DNA of 64,000 bases, from the NCBI RefSeq assembly GCF_027270315.1, contig NZ_CP114413.1, positions 5,518,001 through 5,582,000 of the forward strand, written 5' to 3'. Shown here in pieces: positions 8,048 through 17,492 of the stretch. Every line of letters begins with the position of its first letter. Positions within the stretch are counted from its first letter, which is position 1. The notes under the pieces are model-generated. The model saw only the letters and a list, made by a program, of their open reading frames with translations. It ran no database searches and was not told where the DNA came from. Origin of the DNA: Streptomyces cinnabarinus (lineage in GTDB: Bacteria > Actinomycetota > Actinomycetes > Streptomycetales > Streptomycetaceae). Both the position numbers and the translations under genes were made by a program.

Positions 8048-8806
8048 ATGGGTGAACAGCTGAGCGACGGCGGCACGGCCGGCCGTCGGCGTGCGCACCC
8101 TGGCGGCACCGCGTCCGGCCCGCACGGAGCCGGCCCCCGGCCCGACCTGGAGGCCCTGCTCGCCGCCGCCATGCGCCCGGCCACCGTGGACGCCGAGGGC
8201 GAGCGGCGCGCCGTCGCCGCCTTCCGGGCCGCCCGGGACGCGGGCCCGCACCGGGCCCGCACCCGGCGCCGGGACGACTGGCGCCCCCGTGCCCGGCGCC
8301 GCACCGTGCGCTCGCTGCGGGTCACGCTCTCGCTGTTCGGCGCGAGCCTCGCGCTCGGCGGCGTCGCCTTCGCCGCGATCGGCACGAGCGGTTCCTCCTC
8401 GGACGCCGCCGACGACGGCACGGGCACGCCCTCGGCCGGTGCCGCGTCCCGGTCGGGTGCCGGGGCCTCGACGGCCGGCCCCGGTCACGGTCCGGACGAC
8501 CGCCCGGACACCGCCAAGGACACCGAGGCCAAGTGCCGCGCGTACCAGCGGCACGTGTCGAGCGGCGGCAAGGAGCTGGAGTCGACGGCCTGGCAGCGGC
8601 TGATCGAGTCGGCGGGCGGCGCGGAGAAGGTCGCCCCGTACTGCGCGGAGCTGCTCGCGCAGGCGACCGAGCAGAGCAACCCGGGTGCCGAGAACGGCAA
8701 CGGTGCCGACAACGGCAACGGCGCCACGAGCGGGAACAACGGCAACGGCGGCGACAACGGCGCGAACACCGGCCAGGGCAACGGCGGGAACGCCAAGAAG
8801 GACTGA
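8048..8806 (+). CDS. Single-pass membrane protein paired with ECF sigma factor (module 1)
   Basis: This 252-residue protein starts at ATG 8048. The cytoplasmic N-terminal part contains LEALLAAAMRPATVDAEGERRAVAAFRAARDAG and an Arg-rich stretch. One membrane segment follows at about 95-118 (LRVTLSLFGASLALGGVAFAAIG). The outer part has two cysteines (KCRAYQ and APYCAELL) and an Asn/Gly-rich tail. It resembles the protein at 9819 in layout and in the C-x(n)-YC outer domain. It probably controls its sigma factor from the membrane, but the HxxxCxxC zinc motif of classical anti-sigma factors is absent. The function is therefore inferred from position only. The 172 bases before it hold no convincing gene. 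Confidence 0.75.
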   Translation: MGEQLSDGGTAGRRRAHPGGTASGPHGAGPRPDLEALLAAAMRPATVDAEGERRAVAAFRAARDAGPHRARTRRRDDWRPRARRRTVRSLRVTLSLFGASLALGGVAFAAIGTSGSSSDAADDGTGTPSAGAASRSGAGASTAGPGHGPDDRPDTAKDTEAKCRAYQRHVSSGGKELESTAWQRLIESAGGAEKVAPYCAELLAQATEQSNPGAENGNGADNGNGATSGNNGNGGDNGANTGQGNGGNAKKD

Positions 8807-8871
8807 CCCCGGTGGGCCTGTGCAGCCCCCGAGGATCCGGTGATTTCCGGTGAGTTCCCGGTGCCAAAGCA

Positions 8872-8913
8872 ACGGCCGGGGCCGCCACCCCCCACAGGAG
8901 AGGCCCCGGCCGT
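8872..8913. terminator. Hairpin after module 1
   Basis: A 12-bp perfect stem (ACGGCCGGGGCC with its complement) with an 18-base loop lies 65 bases after the membrane-protein stop. It separates the two sigma modules. Confidence 0.55.
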
Positions 8914-9075
8914 CGCGCGGCACGGGCCGCGCGGCGACCCGTACTTCCTACAGCGCCATGAGTGCGTTTTCTGTCACACCCCGGCCCGTCACGACTGCGT
9001 TGCGCCTTGTACGGACATGGACGAGCAGCGGTTTCAGGTCGTAACGTGCCTTTCGCGCCGCAGGGGGAAAGTTGA

Positions 9076-9819
9076 ATGATCACTGAAACCATCGGCGGGC
9101 CGCCGAGCCGGGGCCATCCACCCGACCATCTACCGAGGTACCGAGTGCTGGGGGACGACGCGGAGCTGACGGCCGCGCTGCTTGCGGCACAGGACGGGGA
9201 CGAGACCGCGTTCCGGACTGTGTACCGCTCGGTGCATCCACGGCTGCTCGGGTACGTACGGACGCTGGTCGGCGACCCGGACGCCGAGGACGTGGCGTCG
9301 GAGTCCTGGCTCCAGATCGCCCGGGACCTGGACCGCTTCAGCGGGGACGCGGACCGCTTCCGCGGCTGGGCCGCCCGGATCGCCCGCAACCGCGCGCTGG
9401 ACCACATACGCATGCGCGGCCGCCGCCCCGCGATAGGCGGCGACGAGACGGAACTGACCGGCCGGGCCGCCGAGTCCGACACCGCGGGCGAGGCCATCGA
9501 GGCGCTGGCCACCGACAGCACCCTCTCCCTGATCGCCCGGCTCCCGCAGGACCAGGCCGAGGCCGTCGTCCTCAGGGTGGTGGTGGGCCTCGACGCGAAG
9601 ACCGCCGCCGAGACGCTGGGCAAGCGTCCGGGCGCCGTCCGCACGGCGGCGCACCGGGGTCTGAAGCGCCTCGCCGAACTCCTCGGCGACCGTCCGGAGG
9701 CCGATCCGGAATCGGGCGGCAGCCTCGACGCGATGCCGCCCCAGCGAGAACCGCGTGGACGCGCGGTGACGTCCGCGAGTGTGACGCATACGCGTGCGCG
9801 GACGCAGAAGGATGTGTGA
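9076..9819 (+). CDS. ECF RNA polymerase sigma factor (module 2)
   Basis: This is a 247-residue protein with a strong start (AGGGGGA about 8 bases before ATG 9076). Region 2 is LLAAQDGDETAFRTVYR to EDVASESWLQIARDL and RGWAARIARNRALDHIR. Region 4 is DQAEAVVLRVVVGLDAKTAAETLGKRPGAVRTAAHRGLKRL. It is a clear paralogue of the sigma factor at 7210, with a longer Pro/Arg-rich C-terminal tail. Its TGA stop overlaps the ATG of the membrane protein at 9819, implying translational coupling and a functional sigma/partner pair. The promoter region upstream (about 8920-9060) is less GC-rich than its surroundings. Confidence 0.92.
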   Translation: MITETIGGPPSRGHPPDHLPRYRVLGDDAELTAALLAAQDGDETAFRTVYRSVHPRLLGYVRTLVGDPDAEDVASESWLQIARDLDRFSGDADRFRGWAARIARNRALDHIRMRGRRPAIGGDETELTGRAAESDTAGEAIEALATDSTLSLIARLPQDQAEAVVLRVVVGLDAKTAAETLGKRPGAVRTAAHRGLKRLAELLGDRPEADPESGGSLDAMPPQREPRGRAVTSASVTHTRARTQKDV

Positions 9820-10928
9820 TGGCCGACGAGCACTTCAGATGGCTGGACCCTGAGGCGGCGGAACGTCTTCTGAGCGGTGAGCCACTGGAAGCTGTCGACG
9901 CGGCCGACCGGGACCGGGCCCAACGCCTCGCCAAGACGCTTGAGGCACTGTCCGCCGAACCCCCGCCGATCAGCGCCGAGTTCCCCGGCGAAGCCGCCGA
10001 ACTCCCTGGCGAGGCCGCCGCGCTGGCCGCCTTCCGCGCCGCCCGCACGGAACGCACGGAACGTGCCGAAGGCACGGAGAGCGCCGTCCCCGCAGAGCCC
10101 TCCGCCCCGCCGCCCCACCCGCACTCCTCCGACGCCGGCCTCATCCGCCTCGGCGCCCCCGAGCCCTCCCGCCGCACTCCCCGCCGCGCCCCCCGCTGGG
10201 CGCGACGGGCGCGCCTCGGGCTGGCCGCCGCGCTCGCCGTCGGCATGGTCGGCGGGGTCGCGGCGGCGGTCGGAACCGGAGCCCTGCCCACGCCCTTCGA
10301 CAGCGGCGAACCGGCACCCGCGTCCTCGGTCTCGGCGCCCGAACGCCCGCTGGTGTCGCCGCCCCCGAAGGACGCCCTCAGCGGCGAGAACCGCCCCGAC
10401 GACGGGTCCCGCGCCCCGGTGCCGGACCCGGACGACTCCCGCGCACCGGGCGGCGGCGCGGAACCCGGCCCCGGCGCCACGGCCGGCGAGCGGCGCCAGG
10501 ACCGCACCGGCGGCTCCTGGCGCGGCACCGTCACCTCCGGCTGCCGGGACCTGCGCGACGGCAAGCGCCTCGGCGACGACCGCCGCCGGGCCCTGGAGGG
10601 CGCCGCGGGCGGCTCCGCCCGCGTGTCGCAGTACTGCAAGGCCGTCCTCGGCGCCGCAGAGGACGGCGAGGGCCACGGCAACGGGCAGGACGAGGACGAG
10701 GACCGGGACGACCAGGGCGGCGACGGGGACGGCGAAGGAAGGAGCCACGGGCGCGGAAACGGCAACGGCCGTGGTCACGGCCACCCCGGCAACGACCACC
10801 GCGCCGACGGCGCCGTCACCGGCACCCCGTCCTCCCCGTTGGCCCCACTGCTCCCGGAGCGCGGCGGATCACAGGCGGCGCCCGGGGCTCCGAGCGCCTC
10901 GCCGAGCCCGGTCCACTCCGTCGCGTGA
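9819..10928 (+). CDS. Single-pass membrane protein paired with ECF sigma factor (module 2)
   Basis: A 369-residue protein whose ATG overlaps the stop of the sigma gene (TGATG). It begins with a short cytoplasmic motif FRWLDPEAAERLLSG, then a Pro/Ala-rich region. One membrane segment lies at about 130-152 (LGLAAALAVGMVGGVAAAVG). An exported domain has the two cysteines SGCRDLRDGKRLGDD and VSQYCKAVLGAAE, and the tail is Asp/Gly/His-rich and of low complexity. Layout and the paired-cysteine outer domain match the protein at 8048. It is a candidate non-classical anti-sigma factor or sensor, with no recognised zinc motif. The role is inferred from coupling with the sigma gene. Confidence 0.75.
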   Translation: MADEHFRWLDPEAAERLLSGEPLEAVDAADRDRAQRLAKTLEALSAEPPPISAEFPGEAAELPGEAAALAAFRAARTERTERAEGTESAVPAEPSAPPPHPHSSDAGLIRLGAPEPSRRTPRRAPRWARRARLGLAAALAVGMVGGVAAAVGTGALPTPFDSGEPAPASSVSAPERPLVSPPPKDALSGENRPDDGSRAPVPDPDDSRAPGGGAEPGPGATAGERRQDRTGGSWRGTVTSGCRDLRDGKRLGDDRRRALEGAAGGSARVSQYCKAVLGAAEDGEGHGNGQDEDEDRDDQGGDGDGEGRSHGRGNGNGRGHGHPGNDHRADGAVTGTPSSPLAPLLPERGGSQAAPGAPSASPSPVHSVA

Positions 10929-11100
10929 CCGCGGACGGCATGGCAACACGCCTGCTGACCTGCAATTTTGTAATCCGCTGAACTTTTTTCGCGCGGGGTG
11001 TGACGTTTTCGCCGACGCGGGCGCAGTATTCAGTGAGCCGACTGGTCATCGGCCGTCGCACTGAGCCGGGGTTCCCCCCGTACCTACGGCTCGTGCACCT

Positions 11101-11139
11101 GGCGCGGGCGGGACACGTTCCCCCGGTCCCGTCCGCGCC
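11101..11139. terminator. Convergent terminator hairpin
   Basis: Arms 11101-11114 and 11126-11139 pair over 14 bp with one G-U pair. It lies between the convergent module 2 and L,D-transpeptidase genes, immediately after the latter. Confidence 0.6.
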
Positions 11140-11145
11140 CCACAC

Positions 11146-11967
11146 TCACCAGGAGACGACGACCTTGTCGCCGTTCCTCACCTGCGCGAACAGCGCCGCG
11201 ATGGCCTCCTCGTCCCGAATGTTGACGCAGCCGTGCGAGGCACCCGCGTAGCCGCGGGCCGCGAAGTCGGACGAGAAGTGCACGGCCTGGCCCCCGCTGA
11301 AGAACATCGCGTACGGCATCGGCGAGTCGTAGAGCGTGGAGTGGTGGTGGCGGGACTTCCAGTACACCTGGAACACGCCCTCGCGGGTCGGGGTGTACTC
11401 GGAGCCGAAGCGCACCGCCACCGTCGACAGGGTCCGGCCGTCGACCATCCAGCGCAGCGTGCGGCTGGTTTTGTCGATGCACAGCACCCGCCCGGTCAGA
11501 CAGCGCGGATCGGGCTCGGCGGCGGGCTGCCCGCCCATCAGATACAGATCCCACTTGCCGGGCTCCGAGGTCATCCTCAGCAACCGCTTCCAGGTGACGG
11601 CGTCCGTCTTCCCCGTCCTCGGCAGCCCACGCTTGCCCTGGAACCCCTTGACCGCCCGCTCGGTGAGGTCGTCGTAGGTCCCCGTGGGGCCGTCGAAGAG
11701 CCAGGCGACCTGGCGCAGCCGGGCCTGGAGCTCCCGGACGTCCCGGCCGGTGTCACCGCGCGACCACAGGACCTCGGGCGGCTTCGGCGGCTCGGACGTC
11801 TCGGCGGGGGACGAGGGCTTGGCGTCGTCGGGTGACGCGGACGGCGAGTCGCCGGGCAGGTCGATCCGGACCGGCGAGCGCCCGTCGCCCTCCGCCGCCT
11901 CCACCGTGCAGCCAGCGAGCACCGCCGCCGAGGCGAGCGCCGCGGCCGTTCTCCTCATGGTCCCCAT
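11146..11967 (-). CDS. L,D-transpeptidase lipoprotein (YkuD) with peptidoglycan-binding domain
   Basis: The start is taken at ATG 11967 after GGGGGGCC; ATG 11958 and TTG 11979 are alternatives. The signal peptide ends in a lipobox (LAGC), so the protein is anchored in the outer leaflet. A Ser/Pro linker follows, then a PG_binding_1 domain (GDTGRDVRELQARLRQVAWL...AVKGFQGKRGLP). The C-terminal YkuD domain has HFSSDFAARGYAGASHGCVNIRD, whose Cys is the catalytic nucleophile. It would form 3-3 peptidoglycan cross-links or attach proteins at the wall. It lies convergent to sigma module 2 and divergent from the mutase gene. All key residues are present. Confidence 0.92.
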   Translation of the reverse strand: MGTMRRTAAALASAAVLAGCTVEAAEGDGRSPVRIDLPGDSPSASPDDAKPSSPAETSEPPKPPEVLWSRGDTGRDVRELQARLRQVAWLFDGPTGTYDDLTERAVKGFQGKRGLPRTGKTDAVTWKRLLRMTSEPGKWDLYLMGGQPAAEPDPRCLTGRVLCIDKTSRTLRWMVDGRTLSTVAVRFGSEYTPTREGVFQVYWKSRHHHSTLYDSPMPYAMFFSGGQAVHFSSDFAARGYAGASHGCVNIRDEEAIAALFAQVRNGDKVVVSW

Positions 11968-12193
11968 CAGGCCCCCCAAAGGCGTCGATGTCCTCTGAGA
12001 TGCTCCCCGCGGATGACTGGTTGCGAACGGCGGTGCATGGTTGTGACCGGGGCCGCATCGAAGCTGTGAGCAAGGTCCCAGCGTGCTGCACTCCTCCGGG
12101 TGCGCACCACGCGGCTACAGTCCGTCGAAGGGTCGGTCTGTACCAGTGAGTAAGTAGGCAGCGAGCGAACTGCTCGGCGGGAGGCAACACACC

Positions 12194-13774
<1,581 letters not shown>

Positions 13775-13809
13775 GCATCTGACCGTCTCGCCCCCTGGGA
13801 CCCGGAATC

Positions 13810-13837
13810 GGAGTGTCGTACCCCCGTGCGACACTCC
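13810..13837. terminator. Hairpin after mutase, abutting the exporter start
   Basis: GGAGTGTCG and CGACACTCC form a 9-bp perfect stem (plus two weaker pairs) followed by TTTT. It ends 5 bases before ATG 13843. It may terminate the mutase transcript or act as an operator for the exporter. Confidence 0.5.
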
Positions 13838-13842
13838 TTTTC

Positions 13843-14490
13843 ATGTTCGGTGTCATCGACCTCCCCACCTATCTCGCGGGCCTGATCCTGATCGTCCTGC
13901 TGCCCGGGCCCAACTCGCTGTACGTGCTGTCCGTGGCCGCCCGCAAGGGCGTTCGGGCCGGGTACACCGCCGCAGCCGGGGTGTTCTGCGGGGACACCGT
14001 GCTGATGACACTGTCCGCGGCCGGCGTCGCCTCGCTGCTCCAGACCAACGCCGTGCTGTTCGGCATCGTGAAGTACGCCGGCGCCGGCTATCTGACCTGG
14101 CTGGCCGTCGGCATGCTGCGGGCGGCCTGGGGGATGTGGCGGGCGCGCCGGGAGGCGGCCGTCGAGGAGACCTCGGCCCCGGCCGCCGACGAGCGCCCCT
14201 ACCGGCGGGCCTTCGTCGTCAGCCTGCTCAACCCCAAGGCGATCCTGTTCTTCGTCGCCTTCTTCGTGCAGTTCGTCGATCCCGGATACGCCTACCCGGC
14301 GCTCTCCTTCGTCGTGCTCGGCGCGCTCGCCCAGGTCGCCAGCGTCCTGTACCTGAGCGCCCTGATATTCGGCGGTACGAGGCTGTCCGCCGCCTTCCGG
14401 CGCCGCAAGCGCCTGTCGGCGGGCGCGACCTCGGCGGCCGGCGCCCTGTTCCTCGGCTTCGCGGTGAAGCTGTCGCTGGCGGGCTCCTAG
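13843..14490 (+). CDS. LysE/RhtB family amino-acid exporter (LeuE-like)
   Basis: This is a 215-residue integral membrane protein from ATG 13843. An upstream GTG at 13813 lies inside the hairpin and is less likely. It has about six hydrophobic segments. The LysE-family start LPTYLAGLILIVLLPGPNSLYVLSVAARKG includes the conserved PGP motif, and NPKAILFFVAFF follows in the second half. Such proteins export leucine, homoserine lactone or similar amino acids by proton exchange. No ribosome site is visible, and the start lies directly behind a hairpin, so a very short leader is likely. The last codons overlap the convergent monooxygenase by 4 bases. Confidence 0.88.
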   Translation: MFGVIDLPTYLAGLILIVLLPGPNSLYVLSVAARKGVRAGYTAAAGVFCGDTVLMTLSAAGVASLLQTNAVLFGIVKYAGAGYLTWLAVGMLRAAWGMWRARREAAVEETSAPAADERPYRRAFVVSLLNPKAILFFVAFFVQFVDPGYAYPALSFVVLGALAQVASVLYLSALIFGGTRLSAAFRRRKRLSAGATSAAGALFLGFAVKLSLAGS

Positions 14491-15881
14491 GCCCCGAGCC
14501 GGTCGAGATAGGCGGGCAGTTCATCGGCGGTCCCGCCGGCCCACCCCACATACCCGTCGGGCCGCACCAGGAACAGCCCCTTCCCGTACGACGGTTGCTC
14601 CGCGCCGCTGATCACCCGTACCGATTGCGGTAGTTCGGGCGCCGCCACGCCCACCGCGACCAGCGTCCAGTGCGGCCCCCGGAACGCGTCGAACAGCCGT
14701 ACGCCGTCCAGCGTGCCGTCCGGTGCGCGGTCGCCCGCGCGGAGCGGACCCGGGGCGGGGCGGGTCTCCTCGGTGAGGGACGAGTCGCGGTAGCCGAGCC
14801 CCAGTTGCCGGGTCGCCGCGCCGCGCCGGACCTCGCCGCGGTGGATGCCGGTGGACACCGCCAGCATCTGTGCCGCGATCGGCCGCCGCTCCTCCTCGTA
14901 GGTGTCCAGGAGCCCGGCATCGGCCGACCCCCGCACCACCGCCCCCAGCTTCCAGCCCAGGTTGTAGGCGTCCTGGACGCTGGTGTTCAGGCCCTGCCCG
15001 CCGGCCGGGGAGTGGATGTGCGCCGCGTCCCCCGCGAGGAAGACCCGGCCGGACCGGAAGGCGTCCGCCAGCGCGGCCCGGGGCCGGAAGTCCGAGGCCC
15101 AGCGGACCTCGGTCACGTCCTCGGGGGCGAGATGGGAGCGTGCGGCCACCGTCTTCCGTACGCCCTCCGGGGAGAGGTCCACCTCGGCGCCCTCCGGGAA
15201 CTGCGCCACCACCTGGAAGTCCTCCGTGCCCGCCAGCGGGCAGACAGCGAGGTAGCCGTGGCTCTCGGACGGCGGGAAGATGTGCCAGTTGGCGCGGTCG
15301 AGACCGGTGATCCGGACGTCCGCCACCAGCATCGGCTGCGGATCGACCGTCTCCCCGGTCATCCCGATCCCCAGCGCCCGACGGACGGCCGACCGCCCGC
15401 CGTCGGCCGCGACCGCGTACCGCGCCCGGACCGTCTCCCCGTCCGCGAACGCGACGGTCACCCCGTCGTCGTCCTGCTCCAGCGAGACCACCTCCCGCCC
15501 GAAGGCGACCCGCCCGCCCAGCTCGCGCAGCCGGGCGTGGAGGATCTCCTGCGTCCGCCACTGCGGAAGCATGCACGGCTCGTTGTACGGCGAGTCCCCG
15601 GTCGCCTCGGCCTCGTCGAACATCCGGTGCTCACCCATCCGGCGCCCGTCCTGCCAGATCATCCCGACCGGATAGCCCCCGCCCGCCGCCCGGACGGCGT
15701 CGAGCACGCCCAGGTCGTCGAAGACCTCCATCGTCCGCGGCTGGAGCCCCTTGCCGCGCGAGCCGGGGAACAGCTCCTCGGCCCGCTCCACCACCAGCGC
15801 GTCCACCCCGCGCCGCGCGAGGTCCACGCCGAGGGCGAGCCCGGTCGGACCCGCACCCACGATCAAAACGTCAGTATCCAT
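14487..15881 (-). CDS. FAD-dependent aromatic monooxygenase (class A, PheA/TfdB type)
   Basis: A 464-residue flavoprotein starting at ATG 15881 with AAGGGGA upstream. It has the FAD dinucleotide motif DVLIVGAGPTGLALGVDLARRG, the conserved DGGRSAVRRALG, and the second FAD motif GRVFLAGDAAHIHSPAGGQG. A short thioredoxin-like C-terminal domain ends in SYGKGLFLVRPDGYVGW. These NAD(P)H-dependent enzymes hydroxylate phenols, polyketides or antibiotics such as rifamycin and tetracycline. It is divergent from a TetR regulator, and two identical-type palindromes lie between them. It is therefore probably induced by a small aromatic ligand. The substrate is unknown. Confidence 0.92.
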   Translation of the reverse strand: MDTDVLIVGAGPTGLALGVDLARRGVDALVVERAEELFPGSRGKGLQPRTMEVFDDLGVLDAVRAAGGGYPVGMIWQDGRRMGEHRMFDEAEATGDSPYNEPCMLPQWRTQEILHARLRELGGRVAFGREVVSLEQDDDGVTVAFADGETVRARYAVAADGGRSAVRRALGIGMTGETVDPQPMLVADVRITGLDRANWHIFPPSESHGYLAVCPLAGTEDFQVVAQFPEGAEVDLSPEGVRKTVAARSHLAPEDVTEVRWASDFRPRAALADAFRSGRVFLAGDAAHIHSPAGGQGLNTSVQDAYNLGWKLGAVVRGSADAGLLDTYEEERRPIAAQMLAVSTGIHRGEVRRGAATRQLGLGYRDSSLTEETRPAPGPLRAGDRAPDGTLDGVRLFDAFRGPHWTLVAVGVAAPELPQSVRVISGAEQPSYGKGLFLVRPDGYVGWAGGTADELPAYLDRLGA

Positions 15882-15891
15882 GCCATTTCCC

Positions 15892-15906
15892 CTTAACGCT
15901 GTTAAG
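15892..15906. promoter_or_regulatory. TetR-type operator, copy 1
   Basis: CTTAACGCTGTTAAG is a 6+3+6 perfect palindrome just upstream of the monooxygenase ribosome site. It matches copy 2 except at one central base. Confidence 0.75.
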
Positions 15907-15928
15907 TGTTCTCGGGTACGAGGATGGA

Positions 15929-15943
15929 CTTAACGCCGTTAAG
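15929..15943. promoter_or_regulatory. TetR-type operator, copy 2
   Basis: CTTAACGCCGTTAAG is 37 bases centre-to-centre from copy 1 and 9 bases before the regulator start. It suggests autoregulation plus control of the monooxygenase. Confidence 0.75.
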
Positions 15944-15952
15944 CTGTCAAGC

Positions 15953-16570
15953 GTGAACACGGAACGCCGGGCCCCCCTCGACCGCCGCCGAGTCGCCGCC
16001 ACCGCGCTGGAGCTCCTGAACGAGGCCGGTCTGCACGGCCTGACCCTGCGGGCGATCGCCAAGGAGCTGGACGTCAAGGCGCCGGCTCTCTACTGGCACT
16101 TCAAGGACAAGCAGGCCCTGCTGGACGAGATGGCGACCGAGATGTACCGCCGGATGGTCGCGGGCGCCGCCCTGGATCCCGCCGACACCTGGCAGGAGCG
16201 CCTGCTGAAGGCCAACCGCGGCCTGCGCACCGCCCTTCTCGGCTACCGCGACGGCGCCAAGGTCTTCAGCGGCTCCAGCTTCACCGGCATCGAGCACGCC
16301 GAGCAGATGGAGGACAACCTGCGCCTGTTCTCGTCCGCCGGCTTCACCCTGCCCCAGGCGGTACGGGCGACGACAACGACCTACGCGTACACCCTCGGCT
16401 TCGTCACGGAGGAACAGGGCGCCAAGCCGGTGCCGGACGAAAGGGCCCGGCTACTCACCGACTTCCCGTTGTCGGCGGAGGCGGGCAGGGAGATCTTCGC
16501 GAACTACGAGGACCACTTCGAGGAGGGCTTGGCCTTGGTGATCGCGGGGATCGAAGCGAAGTACAGGTGA
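15953..16570 (+). CDS. TetR family repressor
   Basis: This is a 205-residue regulator starting at GTG 15953. There is no ribosome site and the operator ends 9 bases before the start, so the mRNA may be leaderless. The N-terminal helix-turn-helix is VAATALELLNEAGLHGLTLRAIAKELDVKAPALYWHFKDK. The C-terminal domain resembles that of the tetracycline repressor (TetR_C), a helical ligand-binding and dimerisation domain. It almost certainly represses itself and the divergent monooxygenase through the two CTTAAC/GTTAAG palindromes. The ligand is unknown but likely an aromatic compound handled by the neighbour. Confidence 0.92.
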   Translation: MNTERRAPLDRRRVAATALELLNEAGLHGLTLRAIAKELDVKAPALYWHFKDKQALLDEMATEMYRRMVAGAALDPADTWQERLLKANRGLRTALLGYRDGAKVFSGSSFTGIEHAEQMEDNLRLFSSAGFTLPQAVRATTTTYAYTLGFVTEEQGAKPVPDERARLLTDFPLSAEAGREIFANYEDHFEEGLALVIAGIEAKYR

Positions 16571-16582
16571 GATGACCCACCC

Positions 16583-16613
16583 GGGGGCGCGGGGAACCGC
16601 GCGATCAACCCCC
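16583..16613. repeat. Streptomyces dispersed GC-rich repeat, copy 1
   Basis: A GGGGGCGCGGGGAACCGCGC-type palindromic element ending in a CCCCC tract. The same unit recurs in inverse orientation at 52983-53030. Such repeats are common between genes in Streptomyces. The stop codon of the methyltransferase gene at 16605 lies inside it. Confidence 0.65.
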
Positions 16614-17465
16614 ACCGGCCCGCGCTTTGAGTGAAGCCCGAACCGCCCGAGTGACAACCGGCGGCAACAGATCGACAGCGATCCCACGAACACGAGACCG
16701 AGGCCGCCGCTTCGGCTGAGGCCGAGGCTGACTCTTCGGCATCCCGCGGTAGCGGACCCGCACCAGCCGATGCCCAGCCGCCTCCTGCACACTCAGCCCG
16801 CAGTCCGCCCGCCCCCGCAGCATCCCGAGCAACTCCTCCTGCACACCCTCCGGATCCCCCCACGTCCCGTAGAGCTTCTGCGTGCTGAGACAGACCGGCC
16901 GCAACCCCCGGTTCAGCACCGCCTCCCACGTGGCGACCGACACCCCCGGCGTGTGCTCGGAGCGGAAGTCGTCGAGCACCACGATCCCGTCCGGCACCAG
17001 CAACTCCCGAGCCGCGCCGATGTCGTCGTGCACATGCTCGTACAGGTGCGAGGCGTCGATATGGACGAACCGGCAGCTCCCGGCCGCGACCACGTCCGTG
17101 ATCACCGAGCTGGGCCCCTGGACCACCTGGGGCAGGGTGTCGTGGAAGGAGAGATAGTTCCGCTCGAAGGCCTGCCGCGTCAGCGAGCCGTACGACTTCG
17201 AGCTCTCCGCCTGGTTCGCCCCGTCCGGCGCGTCGTCCTCGAACAGATCACAGACCGTGAAGGTCTCACCGGGACGCGAGTGCCGCCCCAGCAGAATCGC
17301 GCTCTTGCCGAGATAGACCCCCAGCTCCAGCAGGTCGCCCCGCTGTCCGAGGCTCTCCTGCCGTTGAAGGAACCAGGTGAACAGTGTCTGGTCGAGCGCG
17401 GGGAACCAGCCCGGCACATCGCCGAGCTCACCGGGGAGTACGGGTGTCTGCTGAGCGTTGGCCAT
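16605..17465 (-). CDS. SAM-dependent methyltransferase (TylF/MacO-like, Methyltransf_24)
   Basis: A 286-residue protein starting at ATG 17465. The SAM-binding loop is DLLELGVYLGKSAILLGRH, followed by the acidic strand TFTVCDLFEDD and FVHIDASHLYEHVHDDI, which is typical of class I small-molecule or sugar O-methyltransferases. LVPDGIVVLDDF resembles the metal-binding part of TylF-type enzymes. The C-terminal 40 residues are a basic extension that could contact membrane or polymer. It lies 27 bases downstream of the acyltransferase on the same strand, at the left edge of the nonulosonic-acid polymer cluster. It probably methylates a sugar residue of that polymer. Its last codons and stop derive from a dispersed repeat. 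Confidence 0.82.
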   Translation of the reverse strand: MANAQQTPVLPGELGDVPGWFPALDQTLFTWFLQRQESLGQRGDLLELGVYLGKSAILLGRHSRPGETFTVCDLFEDDAPDGANQAESSKSYGSLTRQAFERNYLSFHDTLPQVVQGPSSVITDVVAAGSCRFVHIDASHLYEHVHDDIGAARELLVPDGIVVLDDFRSEHTPGVSVATWEAVLNRGLRPVCLSTQKLYGTWGDPEGVQEELLGMLRGRADCGLSVQEAAGHRLVRVRYRGMPKSQPRPQPKRRPRSRVRGIAVDLLPPVVTRAVRASLKARAGGG

Positions 17466-17492
17466 ACGGCGCAGTCTTCCCGCGCCCGGAGG

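Noticed and set aside
7872..8063. 63-codon frame overlapping the sigma stop (ATGA), with Gly-Pro-rich units
   Set aside because: Third-position GC is clearly lower than in neighbours, no homologous equivalent exists in module 2, and it runs into the start of the membrane protein; probably not a gene.
8322..10799. 825-codon minus-strand frame across both sigma modules
   Set aside because: Antisense to four well-supported genes; its Pro/Arg/Ser-rich sequence is the usual shadow of GC-biased codons.
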